Shown piece after piece: positions 21,209 through 30,845 of a stretch of DNA of 64,000 nt (its first letter is position 1; each line of letters opens with the position of its first letter). The notes under the pieces were generated by a model that ran no database searches, was not told where the DNA came from, and saw only the letters and a program-made list of their open reading frames with translations. A program made the position numbers and the translations under genes. This DNA comes from Pseudomonadota bacterium (lineage in GTDB: Bacteria > Pseudomonadota > Alphaproteobacteria > Rhizobiales > Beijerinckiaceae): positions 27,405-91,404 of the forward strand of contig JAEXGT010000011.1 in the NCBI GenBank assembly GCA_023450615.1. Reading direction: 5' to 3'.

Positions 21209-21990
21209 TGCTGAAAGTGCGTCTCATTCCCTGCCTCGATGTGAAGGACGGGCGCGTCGTCAAAGGTGTGCAGTTCGTCGATCTCGTCGATGCGGGCGAT
21301 CCGGTGGAAGCGGCGAAGGCCTATGACGCGGCGGGCGCGGACGAACTCTGCTTCCTCGACATCACCGCAAGCCACGAGGCGCGCGGCATCCTGCTCGATG
21401 TGGTGCAGCGGACAGCCGAAGCCTGCTTCATGCCGCTCACCGTCGGCGGCGGCGTGCGCACGGTGGAAGACATTCGCAAACTTCTGCTCGCGGGCGCTGA
21501 CAAGGTGTCGATCAACACCGCTGCCGTGAAGAACCCGGATTTCGTGCGCGAAGCCGCTGAAAAATTCGGCGCGCAATGCATCGTCGTCGCCATCGACGCG
21601 AAAAAGGTATCCGGCGAGGGCGAACCCGCGGCTTGGGAAATCTTCACCCATGGCGGGCGCAACGCCACGGGCATCGATGCCATCGCTTTCGCCAAGCAGG
21701 TGGCGGAACTCGGCGCGGGCGAACTTCTCGTCACCTCCATGGATCGCGACGGCACCAAGGGCGGCTACGATCTCGCGCTGGTGCGCGCGATTGCTGATGC
21801 CGTTTCCGTCCCCGTCATCGCCTCCGGCGGCGTCGGCAATCTCGACCACCTCGTCGATGGTGTCGAGAAGGGCCATGCCAGCGCGGTGCTCGCAGCCTCC
21901 ATCTTCCATTTCGGCACGCATACGATTTCGGAAGCGAAAGGCTACATGGCTGAGAAGGGGCTGAAGATGCGGCTGGACCCTGTGCAGTAA
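21208..21990 (+). CDS. hisF: Imidazole glycerol phosphate synthase, cyclase subunit
   Basis: 260 residues, a TIM barrel. Start overlaps the hisA stop (TGATG). Catalytic Asp residues are in [14 protein letters not shown] and [27 protein letters not shown] and [11 protein letters not shown] phosphate loops are intact. Pairs with HisH. Confidence 0.97.
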   Translation: MLKVRLIPCLDVKDGRVVKGVQFVDLVDAGDPVEAAKAYDAAGADELCFLDITASHEARGILLDVVQRTAEACFMPLTVGGGVRTVEDIRKLLLAGADKVSINTAAVKNPDFVREAAEKFGAQCIVVAIDAKKVSGEGEPAAWEIFTHGGRNATGIDAIAFAKQVAELGAGELLVTSMDRDGTKGGYDLALVRAIADAVSVPVIASGGVGNLDHLVDGVEKGHASAVLAASIFHFGTHTISEAKGYMAEKGLKMRLDPVQ

Positions 21991-21996
21991 ACGGCA

Positions 21997-22500
21997 ATGG
22001 CACTGTCAAAAGAAGGTGCTCAGGCGCTCAATGCCGATTTTCTCGATTTTCTGAAAGCGCAATTTCCGCAATGGCTTGAGCACGTCCGCACCCTTCACGA
22101 CGAAGATTCGGACCAAGATTTTCTGGAAGTCACGATCCCCGACCCTTCCGGGGTCACCCATGAGCATCCGCTAGAAATCTCCACCTGGGGCGAGGAAATC
22201 ACTGTTTCCTTTGATAGTTTTCACACCCACTTTGCATGGCCGGACGGATATGACGGATCCGATAGCCGCCTCCGGGTAATGGATTTTATACAAGCCCTGA
22301 TGAAGGAAGACATCATCATTGCATCCGTCTGGACGGAAGACAGGATGCGGCTGAGCTCGACAGCGCGCCCCCAAGATCTCGCCAAATTCGCAGACGTGCC
22401 TGCGGGCGATCATGAGTTGCGCATCGCCTCATGGCGGGGCACTTATAACCGCCGACTTCCGGTCGATTGGCATAGCTATTTGAAAGCATCTCACCCATGA
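21997..22500 (+). CDS. Unknown protein inserted in the his cluster
   Basis: 167 residues, no signal peptide or membrane segment. Acidic, rich in Trp, Phe and His, with HPLEISTWGEEITVSFDSF and HTHFAWPDGYDG stretches, then a helical region and a second beta-rich part ending in LPVDWHSYL. I do not recognise a family; the style resembles small immunity proteins of toxin systems. Base composition looks lower in GC than the his genes. It starts six bases after hisF and its stop overlaps the start of the aminopeptidase gene (ATGA). Confidence 0.65.
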   Translation: MALSKEGAQALNADFLDFLKAQFPQWLEHVRTLHDEDSDQDFLEVTIPDPSGVTHEHPLEISTWGEEITVSFDSFHTHFAWPDGYDGSDSRLRVMDFIQALMKEDIIIASVWTEDRMRLSSTARPQDLAKFADVPAGDHELRIASWRGTYNRRLPVDWHSYLKASHP

Positions 22501-23246
22501 CGATCTCCAACGAGGATGATCTGAACAAGCTGCAGGAGATCGGCAGGATCGTCGCCAACACCCTTGAGGCCATGGCAGCGGCGATGGAGCCTGGAATGAC
22601 GACGGCGGAGCTCGACATGATCGGGCGCAAGCTGCTCGAAAAGGAAGGCGCCCGTTCAGGCCCCGAGCTTGTTTACGATTTTCCGGGCGCCACCTGCATC
22701 AGCGTGAACGAGCAGGTCGCCCACGGCATTCCGGGGGATCGCCGGATCGAGGCAGGCGATCTCGTCAACATCGATATCTCGGCGGAAAAGAACGGCCTTT
22801 TCGCCGATACGGGTGCTTCCTTCGCGGTTCCGCCGGTCACGAATGCCACCAAGCGGCTCTGCCGGGATGGGCGTCGCGCCATGTGGATCGGCCTGCGTCA
22901 GGTCGGGGCCGAGAAGCCGATCGCGGGCATCGGCCAAGCCATCGGAAAATTCGCCGAGAAGAACGGCTATACCCTGGTCCGCAATCTGGCGAGCCATGGC
23001 ATCGGCTATTCCCTCCATGAGGAGCCGGGAGAAATCCCCACCTGGCCGGATCGTTCCGAGCGGCGGATCATGAACGAGGGCCTCGTCTTCACGGTGGAGC
23101 CGTTCCTGTCGCTGGGTGCGACCTTGGCAACGGACGGCGACGATGACTGGACGCTGCTCAGCGAGCCGCGCGCTCCAACAGTGCAGTATGAGCACACGGT
23201 CGTCGCCACCCGTAACGGACCTCTTGTCGTAACCTTGCCGGGCTAG
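22497..23246 (+). CDS. map: Type I methionine aminopeptidase
   Basis: 249 residues. Removes N-terminal Met. All five metal ligands are visible: Asp in NIDIS, Asp in FADTGASF, His in [13 protein letters not shown], Glu in FTVEPFLS and Glu in YEHTVVAT; the substrate His is in EQVAHGIPG. Its place between hisF and hisE, coupled to an unknown gene, is odd. It may be a second copy besides the housekeeping one, or that one relocated. Confidence 0.9.
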   Translation: MTISNEDDLNKLQEIGRIVANTLEAMAAAMEPGMTTAELDMIGRKLLEKEGARSGPELVYDFPGATCISVNEQVAHGIPGDRRIEAGDLVNIDISAEKNGLFADTGASFAVPPVTNATKRLCRDGRRAMWIGLRQVGAEKPIAGIGQAIGKFAEKNGYTLVRNLASHGIGYSLHEEPGEIPTWPDRSERRIMNEGLVFTVEPFLSLGATLATDGDDDWTLLSEPRAPTVQYEHTVVATRNGPLVVTLPG

Positions 23247-23254
23247 TCCAGATC

Positions 23255-23575
23255 ATGACCTCCTTCACCCTCGACGATCTCGCTCGCATCGTGGCGCAGC
23301 GCGCCGCGGCGCCTGCATCCGAGTCCTATACGGCCAAGCTTCTGAGTGATGGACCTGCGAAAGCGGCCAAGAAGCTCGGAGAGGAGGCCGTGGAGGCCGC
23401 CATCGCCGCCGTCCAGGGCGACCGGCAGAACCTCACCGCCGAGGCGGCCGACGTGCTGTATCACCTTTTGGTCGTGTTGCAGGGCGCGCATATTCCGCTA
23501 AGTGACGTTATGGCCGAATTGGAACGCCGCACCGCGCAATCGGGGCTGGCCGAGAAGGCTGCACGCAAGCCGTGA
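23255..23575 (+). CDS. hisE: Phosphoribosyl-ATP diphosphatase
   Basis: 106 residues. Second step of histidine synthesis, an all-helical MazG-like NTP pyrophosphatase. Visible are [24 protein letters not shown] and the metal-binding [13 protein letters not shown]. Nine bases after map and followed closely by coaA, as in many relatives where hisF-hisE-coaA are adjacent. Confidence 0.96.
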   Translation: MTSFTLDDLARIVAQRAAAPASESYTAKLLSDGPAKAAKKLGEEAVEAAIAAVQGDRQNLTAEAADVLYHLLVVLQGAHIPLSDVMAELERRTAQSGLAEKAARKP

Positions 23576-23593
23576 ACCAGAAAGGTGGTTCGC

Positions 23594-24568
23594 ATGGACC
23601 AGCCCAACGTGGTTTCTCCTGAGACCGATGACGGACTTTCGCCCTATCGCACGTTCACCCGTGGCGAATGGGCGAAGCTGCGCGCCGATGCGCCCATGAC
23701 GCTCACCGCCGACGAGGTGGTGCAGCTCCAATCTCTCAACGACCCGATCTCGCTGGATGAGGTGGCGGCGATCTATCTGCCGCTCTCGCGCCTTCTCTCG
23801 CTCTATGTCGCGGCAACCCAAGGGCTTTTTCGGGCGACCCAGCGATTCCTGCTCGCCGAGCAGGAGGAAAAGGTGCCCTATATCATCGGCGTCGCCGGAT
23901 CGGTGGCGGTGGGCAAGTCGACCACGGCGCGCGTGCTGAAGGCGCTCCTCGCCCGTTGGCCCAACACCCCGAAGGTGGACCTCGTCACCACGGACGGCTT
24001 CCTTCTGCCCAATGCCGAGCTGACCCGGCTCAACCTGATGGAGAAGAAGGGCTTTCCCGAGAGCTACGATACCGGCAAGCTCCTGCGCTTCCTCGCCGAC
24101 ATCAAGGCGGGCAAGCGCAACGTGAAGGCGCCGCTCTATTCCCATCTCGTCTATGACGTGGTGCCCGGCGAGGAAACGACGATCGACCGGCCGGACATCC
24201 TCATCGTCGAAGGTTTGAATGTGCTCCAGCCCGCCCGCATGCCGAAGGACGGCGAGGCCATTCCCTTCGTGTCCGACTTCTTCGACTTTTCCGTCTATAT
24301 CGACGCCGACGAGGAAGACCTGCACCGCTGGTACGTGAACCGCTTCCTGCGCCTGCGCCACACGGCTTTCCGCGATCCGCTCTCCTATTTCCGCCGCTAC
24401 GCGGAGCTGCCGGAAGCGGAAGCGATCAACATCGCCGACGGCCTGTGGAACCGGATCAACCTCGTAAACCTGCGCGACAACATCGTGCCCACCCGCCAGC
24501 GCGCGAGCCTGATCCTGACGAAGGGCGCAAGCCACCGGATCGAGACCGTCTCGCTGAGAAGGCTTTGA
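23594..24568 (+). CDS. coaA: Type I pantothenate kinase
   Basis: 324 residues. First step of CoA synthesis. Start at ATG 23594 with AAAGGTGG in front; the GTG three codons earlier lies in that site. P-loop [15 protein letters not shown], then [26 protein letters not shown] and [13 protein letters not shown], all typical of the bacterial feedback-inhibited form. Follows hisE, probably in one unit. Confidence 0.96.
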   Translation: MDQPNVVSPETDDGLSPYRTFTRGEWAKLRADAPMTLTADEVVQLQSLNDPISLDEVAAIYLPLSRLLSLYVAATQGLFRATQRFLLAEQEEKVPYIIGVAGSVAVGKSTTARVLKALLARWPNTPKVDLVTTDGFLLPNAELTRLNLMEKKGFPESYDTGKLLRFLADIKAGKRNVKAPLYSHLVYDVVPGEETTIDRPDILIVEGLNVLQPARMPKDGEAIPFVSDFFDFSVYIDADEEDLHRWYVNRFLRLRHTAFRDPLSYFRRYAELPEAEAINIADGLWNRINLVNLRDNIVPTRQRASLILTKGASHRIETVSLRRL

Positions 24569-24620
24569 ACAGACCCTTTTCGCAATCTTGAGCGTTGTGC
24601 CTTCGTGAGAAGGAGAACGC

Positions 24621-25139
24621 ATGGCCACGCCCCCGGTCGAGGAAAAGCTCAAGCGCAGCGCCGAGCACGCGAAGGAAGCCGCGGAGCAGACACAGGAAGC
24701 GGCTGAGAACACGCAGGAAGCCGCCGAGCAGACGCAAACGGCTGCGAAAACCACGGCCAAGGCGACCGTTCAGCTGAAAGACAGCGCCGACCGGCGCACG
24801 GAGCTGGCCGCCAACCGCACCGTTTTTGCCGCCGAGCGGACTTATGCGGCCTGGGTGCGTACGGGCTTGGCCTCGCTTGCTTCCGGCATCGGCGCGCAGA
24901 AGCTTCTGGAGGGCGTTGTGCCGGGGTGGATGATCGTCTCCACCGGCTCGGTGCTGGTGCTGTTCAGCGCCTTCTGCTTCGCTGCCGCCGTGTGGCGTCA
25001 GCTGTTCACGGGGGCGCAGCCGCCTCACCCGGATGTGCAGCGCCTTCCGCCTTATCTTCTCGTGATCTTCAACGGCTTCCTCGCCCTCGTCTCGCTCGCG
25101 GCTTTGTTCGGGCTGTGGTTCGGAAAAACGGGCGGGTAA
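24621..25139 (+). CDS. DUF202 membrane protein with coiled-coil N-terminus
   Basis: 172 residues. The first 50 residues are a charged helix with near-repeats of EAAEQTQEAAENTQ type, a likely coiled coil. The DUF202 core follows: NRTVFAAERTYAAWVRTGLA, then three hydrophobic segments (about 90-105, 108-130, 145-168). AAGGAG precedes the ATG. DUF202 proteins (YidH family) are of unknown function. Confidence 0.82.
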   Translation: MATPPVEEKLKRSAEHAKEAAEQTQEAAENTQEAAEQTQTAAKTTAKATVQLKDSADRRTELAANRTVFAAERTYAAWVRTGLASLASGIGAQKLLEGVVPGWMIVSTGSVLVLFSAFCFAAAVWRQLFTGAQPPHPDVQRLPPYLLVIFNGFLALVSLAALFGLWFGKTGG

Positions 25140-25180
25140 AAACCGTTCGACGCAAACTCTGTCCTCATCCTGAGGAATAC

Positions 25181-25213
25181 AAAAACAGAAATGGCCGGGA
25201 CATGCCCGGCCAT
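25181..25213 (-). terminator. Terminator of the PfkB kinase gene
   Basis: Reading the minus strand: stem ATGGCCGGG / CCCGGCCAT with a five-base loop, then TTCTGTTTTTG. The same hairpin sequence ends infB. Confidence 0.75.
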
Positions 25214-25233
25214 GGCGCACGAAGCGGATTAAT

Positions 25234-26235
25234 TTAACCCAGCAGGCCTTCCTGCTGTGCCAGCTCGCGCAGGTTCGTCTGCGGGCGCGCGCCGAGATGG
25301 CTGATGACTTCCGCAGCCGCCAGACCGCCGAGGCGCGCGCAATCCGTCAGGCTGAGGTTCTGCGTCAAACCGGCGAGGAAACCGGAGGCGAAGAGATCGC
25401 CGGCGCCGGTGGTGTCGACCACGCGCTCGACCGGGAAGGCAGGAACGGCGAGCGTCTCGCCGCGGCTGACGACGAGTGCGCCTTCGGCCGAGCGGGTGAT
25501 GGCGCCGAGCACCTTCTCCTCACGAAGTGCGGCGAGCGCGGCATCCGCCGAAGAGGTGCCGTAAAGGCTCTGAAGCTCGTGGATATTGGCGAAGAGAATG
25601 TCGACGCTGCCGTCGCGCATGAGGCCGAGGAACTCGTCGCGGTAGCGATCGACGCAGAAGGCGTCGGAGAGGGTGAGAGCGACCTTGTTGCCGGCCTTGT
25701 GGGCGATCTTCACCGCCTTGCGGAAGGCTTCCTTGGCGAGCGGCGGATCCCAGAGATAGCCTTCGAGATAAACGATGCTGGATGCGCGCACCGTGTCCGG
25801 ATTCACGTCGTCGGGGGTGAGGTTCTGGCACGCGCCGAGATAGGTGTTCATGGTGCGCTCGCCGTCCGGCGTCACCAGGATGAAGCTGCGCGCGGTGGCC
25901 GGGCCATCCTCAGCGGGCTTCACATCGTAATGCACGTCGATGGCCTTCAGGTCGTGCGCGAAGAGCTTGCCCGTCTCGTCGTTCCTCACCTTGCCGATGA
26001 AGCCCGCCTTCACCCCGAAGGAGGCAACGCCCGCTGCCGTGTTGGCGCCCGAACCGCCCGAGACGATGGTGGCGGGGCCCATGTCGCCGTAGAGCTCCTC
26101 GGCGCGCGCCTCGTCGATGAGCTGCATGGCGCCCTTGTGCACCTTCTTCTGGATGAGGAAGGCCTCGTCGGTATGGGCGAGCACGTCAACGATGGCGTTG
26201 CCGAGCGTGAGCACGTCGATGCGGGTATGAGACAT
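25234..26235 (-). CDS. PfkB-family carbohydrate/nucleoside kinase (adenosine kinase-like)
   Basis: 333 residues. Start chosen at MSHTRIDVLTLGNAIVDVLA (26235). Two PfkB signatures are seen: VSGGSGANTAAGVASFG near the N-terminus and VDTTGAGDLFASGFLAGL with the catalytic Asp near the C-terminus. The overall pattern fits the adenosine kinase-like branch common in the order. Substrate not proven by sequence. Confidence 0.88.
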   Translation of the reverse strand: MSHTRIDVLTLGNAIVDVLAHTDEAFLIQKKVHKGAMQLIDEARAEELYGDMGPATIVSGGSGANTAAGVASFGVKAGFIGKVRNDETGKLFAHDLKAIDVHYDVKPAEDGPATARSFILVTPDGERTMNTYLGACQNLTPDDVNPDTVRASSIVYLEGYLWDPPLAKEAFRKAVKIAHKAGNKVALTLSDAFCVDRYRDEFLGLMRDGSVDILFANIHELQSLYGTSSADAALAALREEKVLGAITRSAEGALVVSRGETLAVPAFPVERVVDTTGAGDLFASGFLAGLTQNLSLTDCARLGGLAAAEVISHLGARPQTNLRELAQQEGLLG

Positions 26236-26308
26236 GGAAGACCACGATGTTGCAAAAGGATGGGGGCGCTTTGGCATCCGGCGCCCTCCGGGTCAAGGCT
26301 CAAACCTT

Positions 26309-26716
26309 TCAGACTGCGTCTTGCACGGCCTGGATAGGCACGGGCGTGCGCCGCTCGCGCCCTTGGGCGTGATCGAGAATGGCGAGCATGTCCTCGAGCT
26401 CGCCTTCGGAGAGATGGCGGATCTCGCGGGCGAGGCGGTTAGCGAGAAGCGTCGCCTTGGGGTCCATGCTGGCGGTGTCGATCTTGACGCGGGGATCGGA
26501 AAGATCGGCAAGCCGCGTCAGTTCGTCCGCCTCGTCCCAGATGATGTGGAAATATTGCAGCACGCCCTGGATGAGGGCCCAGGTCGGCTTGCCGCGTTCA
26601 CCTCGCTCCAGGGCCGACAGATAGGCGCTCGACACGCCGAGATGGGCGGCCATGTCCTTCAACATCAATCCGCGCTCGCGGCGAAGCTGCCGCACCCGTT
26701 GGCCAAAGGGGGTCAT
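26309..26716 (-). CDS. XRE-type helix-turn-helix regulator
   Basis: 135 residues. N-terminal HTH (about 5-60): RVRQLRRERGLMLKDMAAHLGVSSAYLSALERG. The C-terminal part is helical and acidic, without a cupin. It lies five bases after the smr gene, in the same direction, so the two are probably co-transcribed. The target is unknown. Confidence 0.85.
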   Translation of the reverse strand: MTPFGQRVRQLRRERGLMLKDMAAHLGVSSAYLSALERGERGKPTWALIQGVLQYFHIIWDEADELTRLADLSDPRVKIDTASMDPKATLLANRLAREIRHLSEGELEDMLAILDHAQGRERRTPVPIQAVQDAV

Positions 26717-26721
26717 GAATC

Positions 26722-27294
26722 TTATCCCGCGCCCCGCCTGCGGCGGAGCCTGACATAGAGTGCACCGGAACCGCCGTGTTGGGGAGAGGCTTCCTCGAAG
26801 CCGACCACAAGAGATCTGAGCTCGGGCAGGCGCAGCCAGTGCGGCACCATGCGGCGCAGCACGCCACGCTCATCGAAGAGGCCACTCCTCACAGGAGAGC
26901 CTCCCTTGCCGGTCACGACAAGGACGACGCTGTAGCCGGAACTCTGCGCCCGATGCAGGAAGCTGATAAGGGCGAAATGCGCCTCTTCCTGGCGCATGCC
27001 GTGAAGGTCGATGACGCTGTCCACATCCTTCCGGCCCCGGCGCAGGGCCTGAAGCGTCTTGCGCTCCACGGGGGCAAGCGGCGGAAGCGAAGGTGCTTTC
27101 GGTTGGGGCGGAAGCGGAGGCGGGACCGAGGAAGGCTTCGAGGAAACCTTCGGAGCAGGGGCCGTCGCGGTCTCCTCCTCCGGTTCGGGCTCCGGCGGCA
27201 GCGCCTTGCCCTTCATGGGCTTCACATGGCGCGCCACATGCGACCAGAGCCGCCGCTCCTCGGGGCTCAGATTCCGGGCCCGGCGTTTCGTCAT
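26722..27294 (-). CDS. Smr-domain protein
   Basis: 190 residues. A basic start and a Pro-rich linker (about 35-75) precede an Smr domain: IDLHGMRQEEAHFAL, VVTGKGG, LRRMVPHWLRLP and HGGSGALYVRLRR. The DLHG and TGKG motifs are those of the Smr nicking/RNA endonuclease fold. Starts overlapping the end of mltA. Role is unproven in this order. Confidence 0.88.
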   Translation of the reverse strand: MTKRRARNLSPEERRLWSHVARHVKPMKGKALPPEPEPEEETATAPAPKVSSKPSSVPPPLPPQPKAPSLPPLAPVERKTLQALRRGRKDVDSVIDLHGMRQEEAHFALISFLHRAQSSGYSVVLVVTGKGGSPVRSGLFDERGVLRRMVPHWLRLPELRSLVVGFEEASPQHGGSGALYVRLRRRRGAG

Positions 27295-28463
27295 CGCTTC
27301 GCTTTGGGCTTGAGTACCACGAAACGCGTGGCGTGGCGCAACAATCCGGCGCGGATGCCCGCCTCTTCTCCGCTGCCGAAGAAGAAATCGCCCCGGGCGG
27401 GGCCGACGATGGCCGAGCCCGTATCCTGCGCGATCATGAGGCGGCGCAGCGGCTCGGATTTCTCGAGGGTGAAGGGCAGTTCGCCTTCCAGCCAGAAGGG
27501 CAGGCCGTAACCCCAGAGCCCACGGTCGACGGCCAGGCTCCGGCCCGGCACCAGCGGGAAACCCGCGCCGCCGATGGGGCCGTCTTCGGGGGCCAGCTCG
27601 TTCGCTTCGCGGAAGAAGATGTAAGACTGGTTCATCCGCATCAGCTCCCGGGCGGGGCCGGGATTGTCCTTCAGCCAGCCCATGAGCTTGGCGAGCGTCA
27701 TGGATTCGAGATCCATCTGGCCCTGCTGAACCAGCACCTTGCCGATGGATGTGTAGGGGCGTCCGTTGCGGCCCGCATAGGCCACGCGCATCACCGAGCC
27801 GTCGTTGAGGCGGATGCGCGACGAGCCCTGGACATGGATGATGAAAGCCTCACCCGGCTCGCGAAGGTAGACCACGGGTTTCGCGAGCGATCCCAGCGCA
27901 CCATCCTCGATGGCAGCCCTGTCGGGATAGGGCTCATAGCCCTTTGCGGTCCGACGCGCGGCCTGGAGGCTCCTGTCGATGCCGGGCAGGGTTTGTCCCT
28001 GAGCGATTGTCACGAGATCGTCGGGCCGCGCGAGCAGAGGCACCTTATAGGTGGAATTCGGCGTACGGGAGCCCCGGAATTCAGGCTCGTAATAGCCGGT
28101 GAGAAATCCTTTGCCGGAATGGGGCATGACGGCGAAAGGCTGGAAATGCGTTTCGAAGAACCGGCGCGCCTCCGCGCGCGGCAGGTTTTCGCTTTTCAGG
28201 GCTGTGCGGCAAACGGCCAGCAGCCCGCGGTCGGGTTTCTGCGCGGGCCGCAATTCGTCAGAACTCGAATCGAGCGCGCGGCAGGAGCGCAGAAAAGCCC
28301 GGAAGGCGGCGGCGTGATCGTCGTCCGCCCAGGAATCGAGATCCTCGAAGGAGAGAGCCTCAAGCCGCGCCTGAGCGGCCAGACGGGATGCGGCCTCGGC
28401 CTCCGGCATGGTCAATGTCCAGGCGAGAAAACACGCGAGGAAGACTCGCCCGGCATGCCTCAT
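27291..28463 (-). CDS. mltA: Membrane-bound lytic murein transglycosylase A
   Basis: 390 residues. Start at MRHAGRVFLACFL, overlapping the timA stop (ATGA). A signal peptide ends near EAEA. The MltA double-psi barrel has GFLTGYYEPEFRGSR, VVYLREPGEAFIIHVQGSSR (substrate cleft) and the C-terminal 3D domain with IAQDTGSAIVGPARGDFFFG, carrying the catalytic Asp. No lipobox is evident, so it may be soluble in the periplasm rather than lipid-anchored. Confidence 0.93.
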   Translation of the reverse strand: MRHAGRVFLACFLAWTLTMPEAEAASRLAAQARLEALSFEDLDSWADDDHAAAFRAFLRSCRALDSSSDELRPAQKPDRGLLAVCRTALKSENLPRAEARRFFETHFQPFAVMPHSGKGFLTGYYEPEFRGSRTPNSTYKVPLLARPDDLVTIAQGQTLPGIDRSLQAARRTAKGYEPYPDRAAIEDGALGSLAKPVVYLREPGEAFIIHVQGSSRIRLNDGSVMRVAYAGRNGRPYTSIGKVLVQQGQMDLESMTLAKLMGWLKDNPGPARELMRMNQSYIFFREANELAPEDGPIGGAGFPLVPGRSLAVDRGLWGYGLPFWLEGELPFTLEKSEPLRRLMIAQDTGSAIVGPARGDFFFGSGEEAGIRAGLLRHATRFVVLKPKAKR

Positions 28464-29182
28464 TGCCCCGCTTCGGTCGCGACGAGCAGCCAGTTTGGAT
28501 CGCGGCTGCCGAGCTGGCGGGCGAAGGTCCACACATCGGTGACCTCGGCCACCTGATCCTGGCTTCCGTCCACCACATTACCGGACGCGTCACGGGTCAC
28601 GGTGATGAGCTGCGAGACGAAACGCACCACGACCTGCCCGGTCTTGCCGTAGACCTCGGCGCCGGCCAGTTCGGCCTTGTCGATGGAGACGAAGGTTGTC
28701 TCGACCCGCTCGCCGCGCTGCTCGCGCTCGGTGATGGCGCGCTCGAAGCCCTCATAGACCTCGCGGGAGAGGAGATCCTTCAGCACCTTGCGGTCGCCCA
28801 TGGCGAAGCCGGTGACGATCATTTCGTAAGCGCCCTTGGCTCCTTCGAGGAAGGATGCCGGGTCGAAGCCGGGCTCGGCGCGGGCGATGCTGTCGAGAGC
28901 AGCGGCCATGGGCGTGCCGGGTTCGGCAAAGCCCTTCCAGCGCTCGGCGGTCTGAACCTCGGCTGCCGGACGGGTGCCGTTGGTGCCGGGAAGGCGCACC
29001 ACATTGTGATCGGGCTCGGCCGGCGGATTGCCCGGACGAAGCGGCGCATCGCGGCGCGACAGCGGATCAAAGGGCGGTTGCTCGCTCCCGGTCTTCTGTC
29101 CGAGCACGGAGCGGAGGCGCCAGATCACGAAGATGGCGAGTATGATGAAAATAAGGGTCGTGATGTCGAAGGAATCCTGCAT
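28460..29182 (-). CDS. TimA/Tim44-type import-like lipid-bound membrane protein
   Basis: 240 residues. One N-terminal membrane helix (TTLIFIILAIFVIWRLRSVLG), a Pro/Arg linker, then a Tim44-like domain from about 95 with FLEGAKGAYEMIVTGFAMGD and FVSQLITVTRD. Alphaproteobacterial TimA proteins are the bacterial relatives of mitochondrial Tim44. Upstream of mltA with overlapping stop/start, divergent from secB, the usual arrangement. Confidence 0.9.
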   Translation of the reverse strand: MQDSFDITTLIFIILAIFVIWRLRSVLGQKTGSEQPPFDPLSRRDAPLRPGNPPAEPDHNVVRLPGTNGTRPAAEVQTAERWKGFAEPGTPMAAALDSIARAEPGFDPASFLEGAKGAYEMIVTGFAMGDRKVLKDLLSREVYEGFERAITEREQRGERVETTFVSIDKAELAGAEVYGKTGQVVVRFVSQLITVTRDASGNVVDGSQDQVAEVTDVWTFARQLGSRDPNWLLVATEAGQ

Positions 29183-29445
29183 CGTCGATCCGTTGTCAGC
29201 CTGCCGGAATCCCAGCTGGCGCCGGGGGTTACCCCGAGGTGAAAGGATGTGTTCCTTTGCATATGGGGTCTTCCGGTCGTAACATCCACCTCTCCTCGCG
29301 ACAAGCGAAGGAGGCGCGCAAATCTTGCTTCCCGAGGTGGAAACATGATAGCGCGAGGATCCATGGCCCGTTGCCGATCAGGTGCCTTCAATTGTGAAGC
29401 GCCCCGTCCGGGTCGACCGATTACCCTCTCTTCGGAGCATGAAAC
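29183..29445. promoter_or_regulatory. Divergent promoter region timA / secB
   Basis: 263 bases with no supported gene. It must hold promoters for both directions; I cannot assign clear boxes. A small GGGGGTTACCCC palindrome lies near 29223. Confidence 0.35.
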
Positions 29446-29934
29446 ATGGCCGACAACCCGGCAAATAACGGAGCGCCCGGCGGCATGCCCGCGCTGAACG
29501 CCCTTGCCCAGTACTGCAAGGATTTCTCGTTCGAGAACCCCAACGCTCCCCGCTCCCTCCAGCAGCAGGCGGAAGGCCCGCAGATCAATCTGCAGGTCAA
29601 TGTGAACGCCAAGCAGCTGGCCGAAGCCGATTTCGAGGTGGACCTCACCCTTGAGGGCAATGCCAAGGTCGGCAACGATGTGCTGTTCGCCTTCGAGCTC
29701 ACTTATTCCGGTGTGTTCCGCGTGCAGAACATCCCGCAGGATCAGCTGCATCCGGTGGTGATGATCGAGTGCCCGCGTCTGCTCTTCCCCTTCGCCCGTC
29801 AGATCGTGGCGGAATCGGTGCGCAACGGCGGCTTCCCTCCGCTCTACATCGACCCGATCGATTTCGTGGCTCTCTACCGCCAGCGCGCGGCCGAGATGCA
29901 GGCCGAGCAGGGCGGTCAGACCCTGTCGTCGTAA
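29446..29934 (+). CDS. secB: Protein-export chaperone SecB
   Basis: 162 residues, the normal length. Tetrameric chaperone that keeps preproteins unfolded for Sec[39 protein letters not shown] and the [25 protein letters not shown] region (here in part as [13 protein letters not shown]) are hallmarks. Strong terminator downstream. Confidence 0.97.
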   Translation: MADNPANNGAPGGMPALNALAQYCKDFSFENPNAPRSLQQQAEGPQINLQVNVNAKQLAEADFEVDLTLEGNAKVGNDVLFAFELTYSGVFRVQNIPQDQLHPVVMIECPRLLFPFARQIVAESVRNGGFPPLYIDPIDFVALYRQRAAEMQAEQGGQTLSS

Positions 29935-29958
29935 AAGAATTTCGTTTTACGGATTAGA

Positions 29959-29988
29959 GGCGGAGCGGGCGACTGCTCCGCCTTTTTT
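29959..29988 (+). terminator. Intrinsic terminator after secB
   Basis: GGCGGAGC / GCTCCGCC stem with an eight-base loop and six T. Confidence 0.88.
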
Positions 29989-30001
29989 GTTTTGCGCACG
30001 T

Positions 30002-30075
30002 CATGGCCGGGCTGTCCCAGCCATTCACGTCTTCCCAGCCTCTGCTCCTCAGGATGAGGTGGAGGGTGTGGAATC
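30002..30075. repeat. Repeat remnant with ATGGCCGGG hairpin and CCTCAGGATGAGG block
   Basis: An imperfect ATGGCCGGG / CCCAGCCAT hairpin at 30003-30024 is followed by TGCTCCTCAGGATGAGGTGG near 30043-30062, which matches the end of the long palindrome at 56480. It lies between convergent secB and dnaQ. Confidence 0.5.
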
Positions 30076-30110
30076 GGTGATACCGGGAGCGGTCGTGAAG
30101 GGGGTTCGTT

Positions 30111-30845
30111 TTAAGACGACGCTTCCGGCGAAGCCTCGCCGAGATATTCGCGCCAGAGCGAGTTTGCTCCGAGCTGCTCGATGAAGGCTGCATGCGCGGC
30201 CCGTTCTTCCTCCGTGAGACGCGAGATCATGGGGCGGGGCTTTGCCTCGCGCGACCCATTCGCATCGGTGCGCAAAGCGGGGCCGCTGCCTTTCATCGGC
30301 TGCGCGGAGAGATCGAAACCCACCTGCCGGCCACCGATCAGCTCGATATACACTTCCGCGAGAATTTCGGAATCGAGCAACGCGCCGTGCTTGGTGCGCT
30401 TGGAATTGTCGATGCCATAGCGCGAGCAGAGCGCATCGAGATTGTTCGACGCGCCCGGATGCTTGCGGCGCGCCATGATGAGCGTGTCGACCGCGTCCGC
30501 CAGATTGAGCTGCGGATGACCGGTGCGCGCGAATTCCGCGTTGATGAAGCCGATATCGAAGGGCGCATTGTGAATGACGAGACGTCCGTCACGGATGAAA
30601 TCGTAGAACTCGTCGGCGATCGCGGCAAAAACCGGCTTGTCGGCCAGGAACTCGTCGCTCAGCCCGTGCACGGCGAAGGCGCCGGGATGAACCGGGCATT
30701 CCGGGTTGATATAGACGTGATAGGTCTTGCCCGTCGGAATGTGGTTGAGCAGCTCGACGCAGCCGATTTCGACGATCCGGTCGCCCTTGGCGTGGTCGGT
30801 GCCGGTGGTTTCGGTATCGAGAACGATCTCACGCAGCATCGTCAT
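30111..30845 (-). CDS. dnaQ: DNA polymerase III epsilon subunit (proofreading exonuclease)
   Basis: 244 residues. DEDDh exonuclease: LREIVLDTETTG (ExoI, Asp and Glu), HNAPFDIGFINAEF (ExoII) and TKHGALLDSEILAEVY (ExoIII with His and Asp). The C-terminal part should bind the alpha subunit. The start overlaps the coaE stop as ATGA. Last gene of the ppsR-maf-aroE-coaE-dnaQ run leading away from the putative origin. Confidence 0.95.
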   Translation of the reverse strand: MTMLREIVLDTETTGTDHAKGDRIVEIGCVELLNHIPTGKTYHVYINPECPVHPGAFAVHGLSDEFLADKPVFAAIADEFYDFIRDGRLVIHNAPFDIGFINAEFARTGHPQLNLADAVDTLIMARRKHPGASNNLDALCSRYGIDNSKRTKHGALLDSEILAEVYIELIGGRQVGFDLSAQPMKGSGPALRTDANGSREAKPRPMISRLTEEERAAHAAFIEQLGANSLWREYLGEASPEASS

